This document shows, one piece after another, positions 20,675 to 31,500 of a DNA stretch of 64,000 nt. The position numbers were made by a program, and so were the translations under genes. Location of the stretch: NCBI GenBank assembly GCA_933228675.1, contig OW121740.1, positions 36,837,792 to 36,901,791 on the forward strand. Reading direction: 5' to 3'. The stretch's first letter is position 1; the number at the start of each line of letters is the position of its first letter. Origin of the DNA: Stomorhina lunata (Eukaryota; Arthropoda; Insecta; Diptera; Rhiniidae). Below the pieces are notes generated by a model. That model did not search any database, had not been told where the DNA came from, and was given only the letters and a program-made list of their open reading frames with translations.

Positions 20675-20861
20675 TAGGGGCCTGTTCGTAAATGCATCAC
20701 TGCACTGCATCACGACTGCAAACTTTGCAGCATGAAATACTATGATGCGCTGAATATGCGCACATATTTTTGGACAGCACTGCTTTAAAAATACGGCAAG
20801 CTTATTATCAAGCGCTAAAAGTCGTGATGCAGCGCAGTGATGCATTTAGGATTAGGCTCTA
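20675..20861. mobile_element. MITE with GCATCACTGC-rich inverted arms
   Basis: AAATGCATCACTGCACTGCA .. GACTGC and the complementary GTCGTGATGCAGCGCAGTGA face each other over ~40 bp. No coding content. Confidence 0.7.
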
Positions 20862-20956
20862 GTTTTATGTGAAAGGGAATTGTAAGTGTTTCCGATTCTC
20901 GAAGATTGTTTATAACAAGGAAGAAGGGAAAATTTTTACTTGAGATTAAATTTATA

Positions 20957-21093
20957 CAGGCATATCACAAATTCCATCCGTTCCGAAGAATGTGGTTTCA
21001 TTCCGAAAAAAAATTTCGTTTTACTTTTTCTACAGAAGTAAAACACGGAATTCTTTCCACTTCCAAAGGGAATTGAGTTCTGTGACATGGCTG
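20957..21093. mobile_element. MITE family B, copy 2 (internally deleted)
   Basis: 137 bp with ends CAGGCATATCACA and TGTGACATGGCTG, flanked by ATA (20954-20956, 21094-21096). It has the same subterminal GGAATT/ATTCC blocks as copies 1 and 3. Confidence 0.75.
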
Positions 21094-21229
21094 ATATTAT
21101 GGAAACAAGGAGAAGTGTAAAAACTCACAGAAAATTGTTATTCATAATTGGACTGAATAAAAAGAACTAATATATTTTCACTGTTTTTGAAAAGCCCGAA
21201 TTTCTTGTTTTGGTATTTTTTAGTTTCAA

Positions 21230-21733
21230 GTATGAAACACAATTGGAACGAACGACCAATTTTTCGGAACGAATATTCGTCGTTAGAAATAGAAGATATG
21301 GGTTTATATGAAAGTGCTCACAATAGGATAGGTTTATTTCTATTTCATACGCAGACGAACGACGACTAAACTGATTAAGAGTGGCTGTATTTCTATTTCT
21401 GTTGTAAAGTATAAGAAATTATATGTGTTTTTGTGAAATATGGTCACCTTATAAATTGTAAACAAAAAAATAATTATTTCAAATAAAATTAATTAAATAT
21501 TTTCTTTTTGTGAAAAATTGAAAGAATAAAATAAAGAAAAATTGCAAACATTGTGAGTGCGCGATATGTACGAAAGTGTGTGTAATTTGTGCTAATGAAA
21601 AATAAACAAAAATGGCGTCAGCAACGTTTATTCGTCCCAAATGTGTTCAATGGACGAATATACAAGACGAATTTTTAAAGCCGAATTCGTCGTGCTGGAC
21701 GAAATTAGTCATTCGTCCCAATTGTGTTTCTAC
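21230..21733. mobile_element. MITE, ~0.5 kb, GAAACACAATTGG ends
   Basis: The left end GTATGAAACACAATTGGAAC and the right end complement GGTAGAAACACAATTGGGAC form an inverted pair, followed inward by ACGAA blocks. The interior is AT-rich and non-coding. Confidence 0.65.
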
Positions 21734-21846
21734 CTTCATGTTCATATAATAATTTTGCAGTAAATTTAGTTTTGAAATTTGAATTAAAAAAATGTCGTGG
21801 AAAAAATCAAAAGAATTAGCCGCAGTTTAACTCCTTGACGTATTCC

Positions 21847-21955
21847 CACGAGTCTGACTCGTGGTACAATTTCTGTGCCTAACATGATTATCACGAGTCT
21901 GACTCGAGGTACAATTTCTGTGCTTAACATGATTATCACGAGTCTGACTCGTTTT
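21847..21955. repeat. 45-bp tandem repeat with a CGAGTCTGACTCG palindrome
   Basis: Starts at 21847, 21892 and 21937 give an exact 45-bp period. Each unit begins with the odd palindrome CACGAGTCTGACTCG. It lies inside the piggyBac-like MITE as a subterminal repeat. Confidence 0.8.
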
Positions 21956-22051
21956 GCGACTGTTCTTAAGCATCGAAACAAGTTTGTTTAGTGCAAGTTG
22001 TGTGCGAACAGTTGGAAGCGAACTTGGTTGATCTAATTGATACGTCAAGGG

Positions 22052-23236
22052 TAGGGTTTGCAGTTCGTTTTTAACCGAAACCGAAACCTCGGTTTTTTAT
22101 GCCTCAAAACCGAAACAGAAAACAGTAGAAAAAACCGCGGTTTTAGCTATTTATTTTTCATAATTTTTTGTTGGTATTATTCAGAAATAATATTAGCTTA
22201 TCATAAATTTGAACGTAATTTGTCTATGGAATGAAGCAGAAGAATGAAAAAAAAAAAACAAAAGGTGTTTACAATGGACGAATGGACAGGTGTAAGGGGA
22301 AAACGGTATATGAACGTAAATATTCATTATTCTCATGGTAAATTTTATAACCTGGGACTCAGCCGTATTTTAGTAACGTGTAATTTCAAGTAAACGGATG
22401 AAACCATTAGACAAAGGCTAGTGAAGTTTAATATTTCACTTTATACAAACATCGTAGCATGTACTATAGATGGAGCAGCAGCCAATATCAAATTTGTATC
22501 TGAAAATCAAACATTGCTTCAGTTATGGTTGGCACACGGAATTCATCTTGCGGTCATGGATGTTGTTTATGGAAAATGTGTTATAAATCCAGATGTGGAA
22601 GAATTTGAAACCGACGAAAGCGAATCCAATTTCGAAGATGGCGACGATGAAACTTTGACTCATTTAACGATTGCCTATATAAATTTGAATCTAGAGGCTG
22701 TAAGAAAAACCGTTCGGTATTTCAAAAATTCGTCAGTTCGTAATAATATTTTAAAAACAAGTGTTAATTAAGTTTACTCTTAGACTTTTGCTTCTAAAAG
22801 AAAGTATTCATGAAAGTTTAAAAAAGCTGTCGACCTTAGATTTGCTTCATTCTATCGACTTTGAAATTGTAAATTCTTTTAAAGATTCGTTGCTGTTTGT
22901 AAAAATTACTATTAAAGCAATTTGTAGTTTGAATGAAAATATTATTCACGCTAAAGGGGCTCTGCAGTTTCTCCAAAAGAAACAAGACTTATTTAAGAAA
23001 TCCTTCATATTTAAAAAAACCTGAATTATTTTCCTGAATTTTAGTATTAAATTATAAATATGAGCTTTAATAAAGCTTTAATACTTTGTTTTAATGAAAT
23101 TATCTAAATTTTCTTACAAATTTAAATCGAAATTGTTTTATTTAAAAACCCGAAAACCGAACCGAAACCGGCCAGTTTTGGGTGTTTTAAAACCGAAACC
23201 GCGGTTTCTTATTTTCACGGTTTTTGGCAAACTCCA
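22052..23236 (+). mobile_element. hAT transposon, internally deleted
   Basis: It is bounded by perfect 8-bp target duplications GTCAAGGG (22044-22051 and 23237-23244). The ends TAGGGTTTGC and the complement of TGGAGTTTGC match 8 of 10. AACCGAAACC-rich blocks lie just inside both ends (22071-22145, 23146-23225). It carries part of a hAT transposase. Confidence 0.85.
22421..23024 (+). pseudogene. hAT transposase fragment
   Basis: The first frame (22421-22771) reads VACTIDGAAANIKFV and WLAHGIHLAVMDVVYGK, the usual hAT motif around the catalytic Asp and the AHxIHL block. After a frameshift near 22765 it continues ESIHESLKKLSTLDLLHSID to 23024. The BED-finger start and the C-terminal dimerisation domain are missing. 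Confidence 0.75.
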
Positions 23237-23249
23237 GTCAAGGGGTTAA

Positions 23250-23979
23250 GCTGTAAAGAGCCGTATTTGCCCACCGTTGGGATAGAATATCATCGAATTT
23301 GAAGGTTAGTACTACTAAGTGTTAGGACCTTTGGCTTTTAATTACAAAAGAACAAATTCGTTTGATATTCACAATTTGTATGAAAATTCCTAACAATTTT
23401 AAAAGAATTAAAAAATGGACTCAGTTTTTTTTAATAAACACTTTAGTTACTTATTGTAATATTTTTATGTATATAAAGTGGAAGTTTCTATTTATTTAAA
23501 TTTTTGTTTTATATGTTTATTTTAATAACTAAACATTATTATTTTGTATTAATTTGAAGTATGAATATGAATTTAATAATTTTTAATTAATGTAAAGCCA
23601 CATAACAAAAAAAGGGGAAAAAATATATAGTAATAATAATAATAATATTAAAAATAAATCATAAATAAAAATAAAACTTAAAAAGTAATTATATGTTTTA
23701 AAGGTATTTTTTTTTAAGAAAAAAAAATCAAATTACAGTTTATAATTAATTCAGTTTTGTAATATTAACTCCAGAAAAAAAATACAAAAAAATATTAAAG
23801 AATTAAAGATAAAAAATATATATATATTTTTAAGAATAAATTTTAAGCATAAAAAGTTAACAAACGAGAAATTCAACTATAAAAAATTTGTTTAAAAATT
23901 AACACAAAGGGGGATTGGAAAAGCAAAAGTAATATAATTGAAATACTTAGTTTAATTAATTGCATTACCCTCAATTAAA
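23250..23979. other. intergenic AT-rich DNA
   Basis: Nearly all A/T with short simple repeats (AATAATAAT at 23630-23645). Nothing recognised. Confidence 0.5.
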
Positions 23980-23981
23980 TA

Positions 23982-24401
23982 CGAGGGGTGGTTAAAAAGT
24001 CAATGACTTTTTAAATTTCCTGTCAAAATTTCTATCAAGATTTGAAAAAGCTGCCTATTAAGTTTGATTTTGGCAGTCTTTTATAGCAGAGACTGTCGCG
24101 TTTTGAGAAGAAAATGAGCATTATTTTTTGTGAAAAAACTAAGCATAAATTAAAGACCGTGAGGAAATGTGGTTTCGCTAAAACACGCTGGAGACCAAAC
24201 AAAAGTCGGTGTGAATCCACTTTCTTCTCAAAATGCGAGGCGTTAGTCTTTTTACGGCTGTTAAAAACAAACTGAATGTCACAGCTTATTCAACTCAAGA
24301 CATCGTCCAACTGACAGTTGAAGATTGCCAAGATCAATTTGAATTTTCCAATTAAGAGACGGAAATTTCAAAAAAGTCAATAACTTATTGACCAATCCTC
24401 G
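23982..24401. mobile_element. short mariner-derived element
   Basis: The end ACGAGGGGTGGTTAAAAAGT and the complement of AATAACTTATTGACCAATCC form ~28-bp imperfect terminal repeats, with TA at both edges (23980-23981, 24402-24403). About 420 bp, non-coding. Same family as 15892 and 54671. Confidence 0.7.
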
Positions 24402-24409
24402 TAATAATA

Positions 24410-25132
24410 AAAAAAAATAAAAGCATAGAATTAGTCTTATTCAAAAGGATATTGAGGGGTGAGGTTCTTTTTTAACTTCTTAAATTAAATTAAGTTTTAT
24501 TTAATTTTAGATTTAAGATCCTTTCAGTTTGATTTGATTAGCGGCTTGAGATCTCTTTCCTCAAGCTTTTCTTTTTTTTACGTAAATATAAAAAAATAAA
24601 ACTATAAAATGAAATTTAAGTTTTCATTTAAATTATTAAAAGTTTATGTTACTTTTTGTTTTTAATTCTTTCATAGATTAATTCTAGATTAATTAAATTT
24701 TTATTTTATTTCAAGTTTATTTTAATTAATTATGTGTGTGTGTAGAGGGGAGATATATTTAATTAAATATGAATTTCATTTCATTTAAATTAAATTTTAT
24801 ATTATTTTATGTATATAATTCTTGTTTTGAATATTTCTTATTTATGTTTTAGCATTTTTAGTTTTTCTTTTTTATATAAATTTTGCTCTAACAGCAACAT
24901 CACCTTTTATTACAAAATAATACATTAGAAAATAAAAAAATTAATTATTTAAATCATAAAAATTATCACCATTATTTGTTATTAATTTTCGTATTTTTTG
25001 TTTTCTCCAATAACGACGTTTCTTTGTTTTTATTTTTTTTAGAAAGATCAAACGTTTTATTACAAATGTCTTTATTAAGAATTTTCCTCGTATGTACGCA
25101 AAAAAAATTTCTGTAGTTTCTCATTTTTCTCC
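24410..25132. other. 3' flank of ctrip
   Basis: AT-rich; the last part is probably the ctrip 3' UTR. A minus-strand AATAAA at 25071-25076, 57 bp past the stop, is a candidate poly(A) signal. Confidence 0.4.
25071..25076 (-). terminator. candidate poly(A) signal of ctrip
   Basis: AATAAA on the minus strand 57 bp after the stop. Other AATAAA words lie further downstream, so this may not be the only or main site. Confidence 0.35.
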
Positions 25133-25590
25133 TTAAGACAAATGGAACGACATACTACCCTCGTTGGCGGCCATTTTCAGTTTTTGCCTCATCACCTCAC
25201 GACTCGAATAGTCGGGCAATTTCAAATAGTTAACACATGTCATGACCGAGGGTAAATAATCGTTGGGATTTTGATTGGCATCTAATGTCTTACGTACTAT
25301 AGTTAGTGGTGGTGTCAGAGATTTAAAGCCGCCCGTCGGTAGACGCGGTGACCCTGTGACAAATTGCAAAAATAAGCGCTGCTCCTCGCGTGTATACGTT
25401 GAGAGTATTTCGTAGAGGAATTGTATGGCTTGAGAATCCTGAGTGAAACCATGATCGGTACGACAGCTATCCTGCAGCATTTTGACGTCCCAACGCTGGT
25501 AGGTGCTGTTGACGCTGCCACAGAATACATTCTCCAATTCTTCGGGATAGAACATACGCAAACGATTTGACGGAAAAACTGTATCGAAAC
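25133..25590 (-). CDS. ctrip: ctrip coding exon 11 (HECT C lobe, catalytic Cys)
   Basis: It starts [20 protein letters not shown] after TTCTTCACAG. It carries [37 protein letters not shown] and the catalytic Cys in [16 protein letters not shown]. It ends SFHLS and TAA at 25133-25135. Confidence 0.96.
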
Positions 25591-28500
25591 CTGTGAAGAA
25601 GAGAGAGAAAAGGGTTAATATTAAATAAAACAAATATAAAATGAAATGTTTGAATTGATTATAATGCATGAAAACAGGGGCCAAATTACCGCATTCGATA
25701 TCGATCGAAAACTCAGACTTTTAAGCAAATATTGTGAAGTATACTTTAGGGATGTTCAAAGTTACTTCGATGCAAAAAGTTTATTGAAATTTGGTTTCCA
25801 TTTTTATTCGTTTTTAAAAACATATAATTCAATTAAAACTCTTTTACTATTGTTCATCTTTTGGCAAATAACTTAAAAAAAAATATAGTAAACTGTGCAT
25901 CTTTTAAATAATTTGGATTATCCTTAAAGTATGCTAATCAAATGTTATATCATATGCGGTAATTTGACACCAGAACTTACTGCGGTAATTTGACACCAGA
26001 ACTTACTATATTACTATGATGGACAATATTGGTCGAGTTTCATAAAAAAGAAGTTTCTTTTAAATGCCATGATTCATATAACATTTTTGTCCAATCAACA
26101 CAAGATCAAATAAATAGTTTACGATTCAATTAATTTTGATTAATTTTCAACGGCGCCATCTTTGCTAAAGATCATTACATAATCAAATGTACAATTTACG
26201 ATTTAATTAATTTTGAGTAATTTTCAGTAGCGCCACCTATCGAAAATTCGAAATACCAATTTAGAAACCTTTGTCGGCTTTTGTGCAACAACTTTGCTAA
26301 AGATCATAGAATGATCAAATGCACAGTTAAGGATGTAATTCGTTTATAGCAATTTTCAGTGGCGCCACCTGTCGGAAATTGGTCATACCACTTTATAAAT
26401 GTTCGTCGGCTCATGCGCAAAAAGCGATTTTTGGAAATTAGGTCTTCTGGGGGTAAAAAAGGGAAGGAAAATTCAGTAACGCTATATCTCTGAAACTAAA
26501 AGTAATAGAAACAAAACTGAAATCGTGTTAGAATCAGTTTAGAACAATTGTCGACTCATGTGCAACAACTTTGCTAAAGAACGTAGCATGATCAAATGCA
26601 CAGTTCACGATTTAACTCATTTTAAGTAATTTTCAGTGGCGCCACCTGAAATCGGAAATCGGACATACCACCTAATAAATGTTCGTCGGCTCATGCGCAA
26701 GAAGCGATTTTTGGAAATAAGGTCTTCAGGGGGTAAAAAAGGGAGAAAATTCCGTAAATGCTATCTCTAAAACTAAAAGTAGACTGGAATCAGCTACAAA
26801 CTTAAGAGCACACGTGATTAATACTTTTTCGAGAATGGGACAAATAGGGGGCTAAAAGGGGTAAAAATAATTTTTAGTACTTTTCAACTTATGTATGCGT
26901 TAAAAAAATATTGAAATCGGTAAACGTCAAATAATATAAACAAATATTTTACACGTATTTGGTCTTTTTAAAATAAAGAGGGTAAAAAAGGGATACACTA
27001 ATTAAGTTTCCTTTAAATTATCTTCGAACATATAAGGACACGTTTTCCGTACTTTTTAGAAAAAGGGGCCACTAGAGGTTAAAAGGATAAATATGGGATA
27101 GTTTAGTGACTCTTCGATATTAAAAGCAATAGAAAAAAATTTGAATGACATTTTTGGATCAGCTAAGTACTTTTTCTGGAGCAAAATGGGGATAAATCGT
27201 TAACATATGTATCTCTTCACCAAAAGAGGTTGTAACAAAAATTAAGTTGTCTTTAGAACAGCTATGAACATATAAAGACACGTATTTGGTACTTCAAATA
27301 TGTTCGAAAATTCGAGGTAAAGTTCGAAAATTTAATTGTGTTTGTTTTAAGAAGTTTAGTTTTTTATTTGCATAAAAATTAGTTACTGTTTATTCAAAAC
27401 TTACCTTCTTTAAGAGCTTCAAATTGTTTTTGTACACCTTCGACGAGGAACCAATATGTTACCAAACTAATATATTGATGTAAATTATGTACAGTTACTG
27501 GAGTATCACGACCGCCACGACACAATTCGATGTTGGCATGACCGGGTAAAATAAAATCTAAACCTAAATCGGCTATGGGACAACCATCCAAATCCAAGGA
27601 TTCAATCTATAAAAGGGAAACATTAAATTAGTTAATGTTTTAAATATAATAAAAAAAAATAAGTTATTTAAACAAATTTCGTATATTCGATAACTTTAGT
27701 GTATACTCTATTCGAAATTATACTAAATCAGCTAAACCTACCTTTTCAGTCTTTTCCATAGCATCTAAACTCGAGTCGCCTAAAATCATTTCTCTTTGAT
27801 GTACCAAATCCTGTAAACGTACCAGAGTGCTTTGCACCTCAGGAGCAACACGTGACAAATCCGAAAGGCCCACAGAATGTTCCTCATTCAAAAGCCAACG
27901 ATAGAAGGGTATAGAAAATGGTAAATCCAGCTGTAATACAAAAAAAGAAATAAAACACTTATTAATATTGAATGGGAAAGTTAAAGAATTTTCAAAATTA
28001 CCATTCTACTATCCATAACGGCCTTGGCCATAAATTTGCCCAAGAACTTAAATTTCGATTTAACTTTTGAGACATGAGGCAATTTCGAAGATTTACCCAA
28101 TGGCAGAGGGAACAGACCATGAACAGCATTCACATAGGACACCGTGACATGATGAGGTATAGTATTAACCTGTACTGTGGTAGTGGTTGTCACTGAAATT
28201 GGATTATCTAGCAAAGGCATAGAAGGATCAACATGTTGCTGATCGATGAGGTCCCCTTGCTGTTCGATTAGCATGTCTAAGGCATCTTCACCAGATTGTG
28301 GTGAATTTTGCTGCTGGTTGTTGATTGAATTATTGGTGGCAACCAAACTACTGCGTGTTGCTACGCCCAGACTATCACGATTATTACGACTAGCATTGCG
28401 TGTTGAAGCTGTGTTTGGACTTGCTGTGGTATTTGTTGGAGCGGTGATGGTTATGTTATTATCACCCGATTGAGAATTGGTATCCTGCGATTCATCTATG

Positions 28501-31500
28501 TGTAAAGTTGCGCTGGTAGATTTGACAACATCTACAATATTTGCAGAGTTTTGCTTATAACTATCGCTGCCATTCCAAAGACCCAAATCACTGCGTTGCA
28601 ATTCGGCCGAAACTAAAGCATAGAATTCTAAAGTTGGACCCAGACCAGTGCCAACCTAAAAAAGAAATAGCGAAGTTAAAATTTAGTAAAAAAAATTGAC
28701 TTTAAGTAAAGTTATAAACATTCCCGATGAGTTCAATTCAACGTGAGAATATTTTTTACGATAAATTGATTCCTCTACGATTGAATTAATTTTTAATAAT
28801 TTTTCAGTGGCGCCAACTTAAAAACTTTTTTCGGCCCATGCGCAATAACTTTGCTTAAGTTCATAGCATGATCAAATTCACAGTTTACAATTTAATTCAT
28901 TTTGAATAATTTTCAAAGCAACTTAGAAACCTCCGATCATAGGATGATCAAATGCACAGTATACGATTTAATTAATTTTGAATAATTTTCAGGGGCGCCA
29001 CCTAGTGAAAATTGGTCATACCAACTTTGAAACATTATGCGGCCCATGCGCAACAACTTTGCTAACGATTTAATTAACTGTAGGCAATTTTCTGTGACGC
29101 CATCAGTCGGAACTTGGTAATACCTACTTAGTAATGTTTGTCGGCTCATGCGCAAAAACTTTTCTTAAGATCATAACAAGATCAAATGCATACTTTACTA
29201 TTTTATAAAGGACATACAGACAAACATTCATTTTTATATATGTAGAAAACTATTAATTGTGATAAATGACTTTTTAGTAAAAAAAACATCAGTAAAAATT
29301 TCTTCCCCTTACCTCATTTTCATATTGTATCTCCAACAAAGCCTTTGAGTGACCAAAATCTTGAATCAAATGTTCAGCTTGTTTTAGAATATCCTGACGA
29401 GAAATGGCTCGCTTGCGACGATCCAAACGTGGCGCTACACGTTCCGAAGATTCTGCCGAATTCAAATCGGGTGTGGTATCCAAAAGACGCTGTAAAGCAC
29501 GATCACGATCGAAGCTTGTTGCATAGAATAGCAAATGTCTTGTCTCGAAGGGGAACAAGAACGGGCAGGCCATACCGATTTGTGGCAACCATTGTGGCAG
29601 ATTACCGGTCATTATTACCAAAGGATCTTGTAGTTGACGATTGGCTTTGGCCGTTATCTTAGGATGTATAAATTCAGACTGTGCTATAATCGGCTGACGA
29701 TGTACACAACCGTACAAATGCTCCCAGTGACGATTCAAACCGTTAATAATGCGCAACATACAAAGGGCATCGAGTGAGGCATCTTGTACGCTAGTAACCA
29801 CATCGGCGGGCAGTGTATTGGTGAGGAATGGTTTGAGGGCTGACAGCACTGAGGGTGCAATGCCCTCATGCCAGAGTTCAGTTTTTTTACGCAATAATTT
29901 TGATGAGGATTTATTTGATTTCTTGCCAATCGAGGTAGAGGGTCCACCAGCAGTGCAGCTAGATGAAGCCATAGCACCATTATGTATAGAGGATGAGGTG
30001 CCAGCGCCTGGTATATTTGATTTGCTATTAATGCTGCTGCTAGAAGAGGCAGCCAAAGGTTCTTCCTCCACGGGACGATAATAGATGGTATGCTGTTGCA
30101 CCCATATGCTGGCATTGCCTAATGAAAAATAATTGTAAAAAATTAAAAAATTAGTTTCGTCTAAAAAAAGTCAATCAACAAATCTATGTTAAATACCTAA
30201 AGGTGTCTCTGTATCAGTGTCCGTTTCCGATTGATCATTAACTAAGGGTGAGAATTGTTTTACCGCCTGGTAAACAGTCATATTGTAGGGTAGCACATGT
30301 TCACCTATTAAGAACTGCAATTTGTGCTTAAAGCCACTTTGTGACATTACAACGGCGGCCACATTGTCATCCATATCTTCTTCGGAATCATCATCAGAGT
30401 CGCCGCGTATGCCACCATAGCCACGTACCACTAAATAACGTTCTATAGCCTGGACCATAGCTAAGGGATCAATTTTTACGGTGCCACCCTTCCATTGGCG
30501 CAAATTATTGCAGTCTGGGTGACGTTGTAAGTTACACTGATTCAAAAAAAATGTTTAACATTAATATATAATTTATTCAAAATAAGTATATCAAAGATAA
30601 ACTCACCTTTAGTTGATGTGTGTTAAAGAATTTCAAAGCACTTGTATTCGAACGACCTCCACCGGGTCCAGCGGGGAAATCATGTACTTTAACCGGGAAC
30701 TGTTCCAGCTGGGTAACACAGGCATTTAATTTCGATACAAAAGCGGAAAATGCTGAAGCATCTATGTTGGGTAAGTTGCCCACCTTGACCATAGGCTCTA
30801 AAGGCAAACCCGCAAATACATGCATAAATGCTCTTAATCTTCCATCACGTTCCACTATACCCTCTTCAATGGTCATAAAGTTAAGCATGGCTTTAATGAG
30901 ACCTGAATGGTTGACCTCAAAGGGTGAGATATCACTTTCCAATAATATGGTCTTCAGCTCCAGCAGAGCCTCCAAAACATCTGAGAAACTACCATTCAAT
31001 TTACCTATGACTGATGTCAGACGTTGTAAAACATTTGTTGAGGCTGTTCCATCTGCCGAAGAGCCCGGTTTGGAGTCCTGTGAGGCATAACGTTTAATGA
31101 ACGATATTGACTCTTCACGTATCCATTGGCGGGCTTTTTCACGATTACCAGCTGCTATAAGATTAGCTTGCGATATACTTTTGCTGATATTTTGGGCAGC
31201 CAATGAGGAACATCCGGCCATAGAGTGACCTGCACTTGAACCGGCGCTGCTATTGGGATGGCTGTGATTATGATGTGATGATGATGTACTACTGCTGGTG
31301 GCAGAATCTTTGGTAAAACCTGAGTTACTGGCTGCTGACGACGAACTATGATGAGATCCTTGACGTCCCCATCTAGCTGGATTAAGAGAGGCCAAAAACG
31401 ATGAAGTCTTTGAGGACTGTTGTCCGGACGAAGAGCTGTGGTGGCCACCACTAAAGCGTACCTTTGAAGAAGTACTGGGTGTACTGCGACCAGCCGAGCC

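Larger units (their letters stand above)
21831..23245. mobile_element. piggyBac-like MITE, split by a hAT element
   Basis: TTAA lies at both outer edges (21827-21830 and 23246-23249). The inner terminal repeats are CTCCTTGACGTAT and, once the hAT insertion is subtracted, the complement of CCCCTTGACGTAT (12 of 13 match). Removing the insertion leaves ~222 bp. TTAA targets point to the piggyBac superfamily; assignment rests on the ends only. Confidence 0.75.

Noticed and set aside
11651..25132. tRNA, snRNA or microRNA genes
   Set aside because: None recognised by eye on either strand. A covariance-model search would be needed to exclude them.
25646..25876. 76-codon plus frame in ctrip intron 10
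   Set aside because: No recognisable content and antisense in an AT-rich intron.
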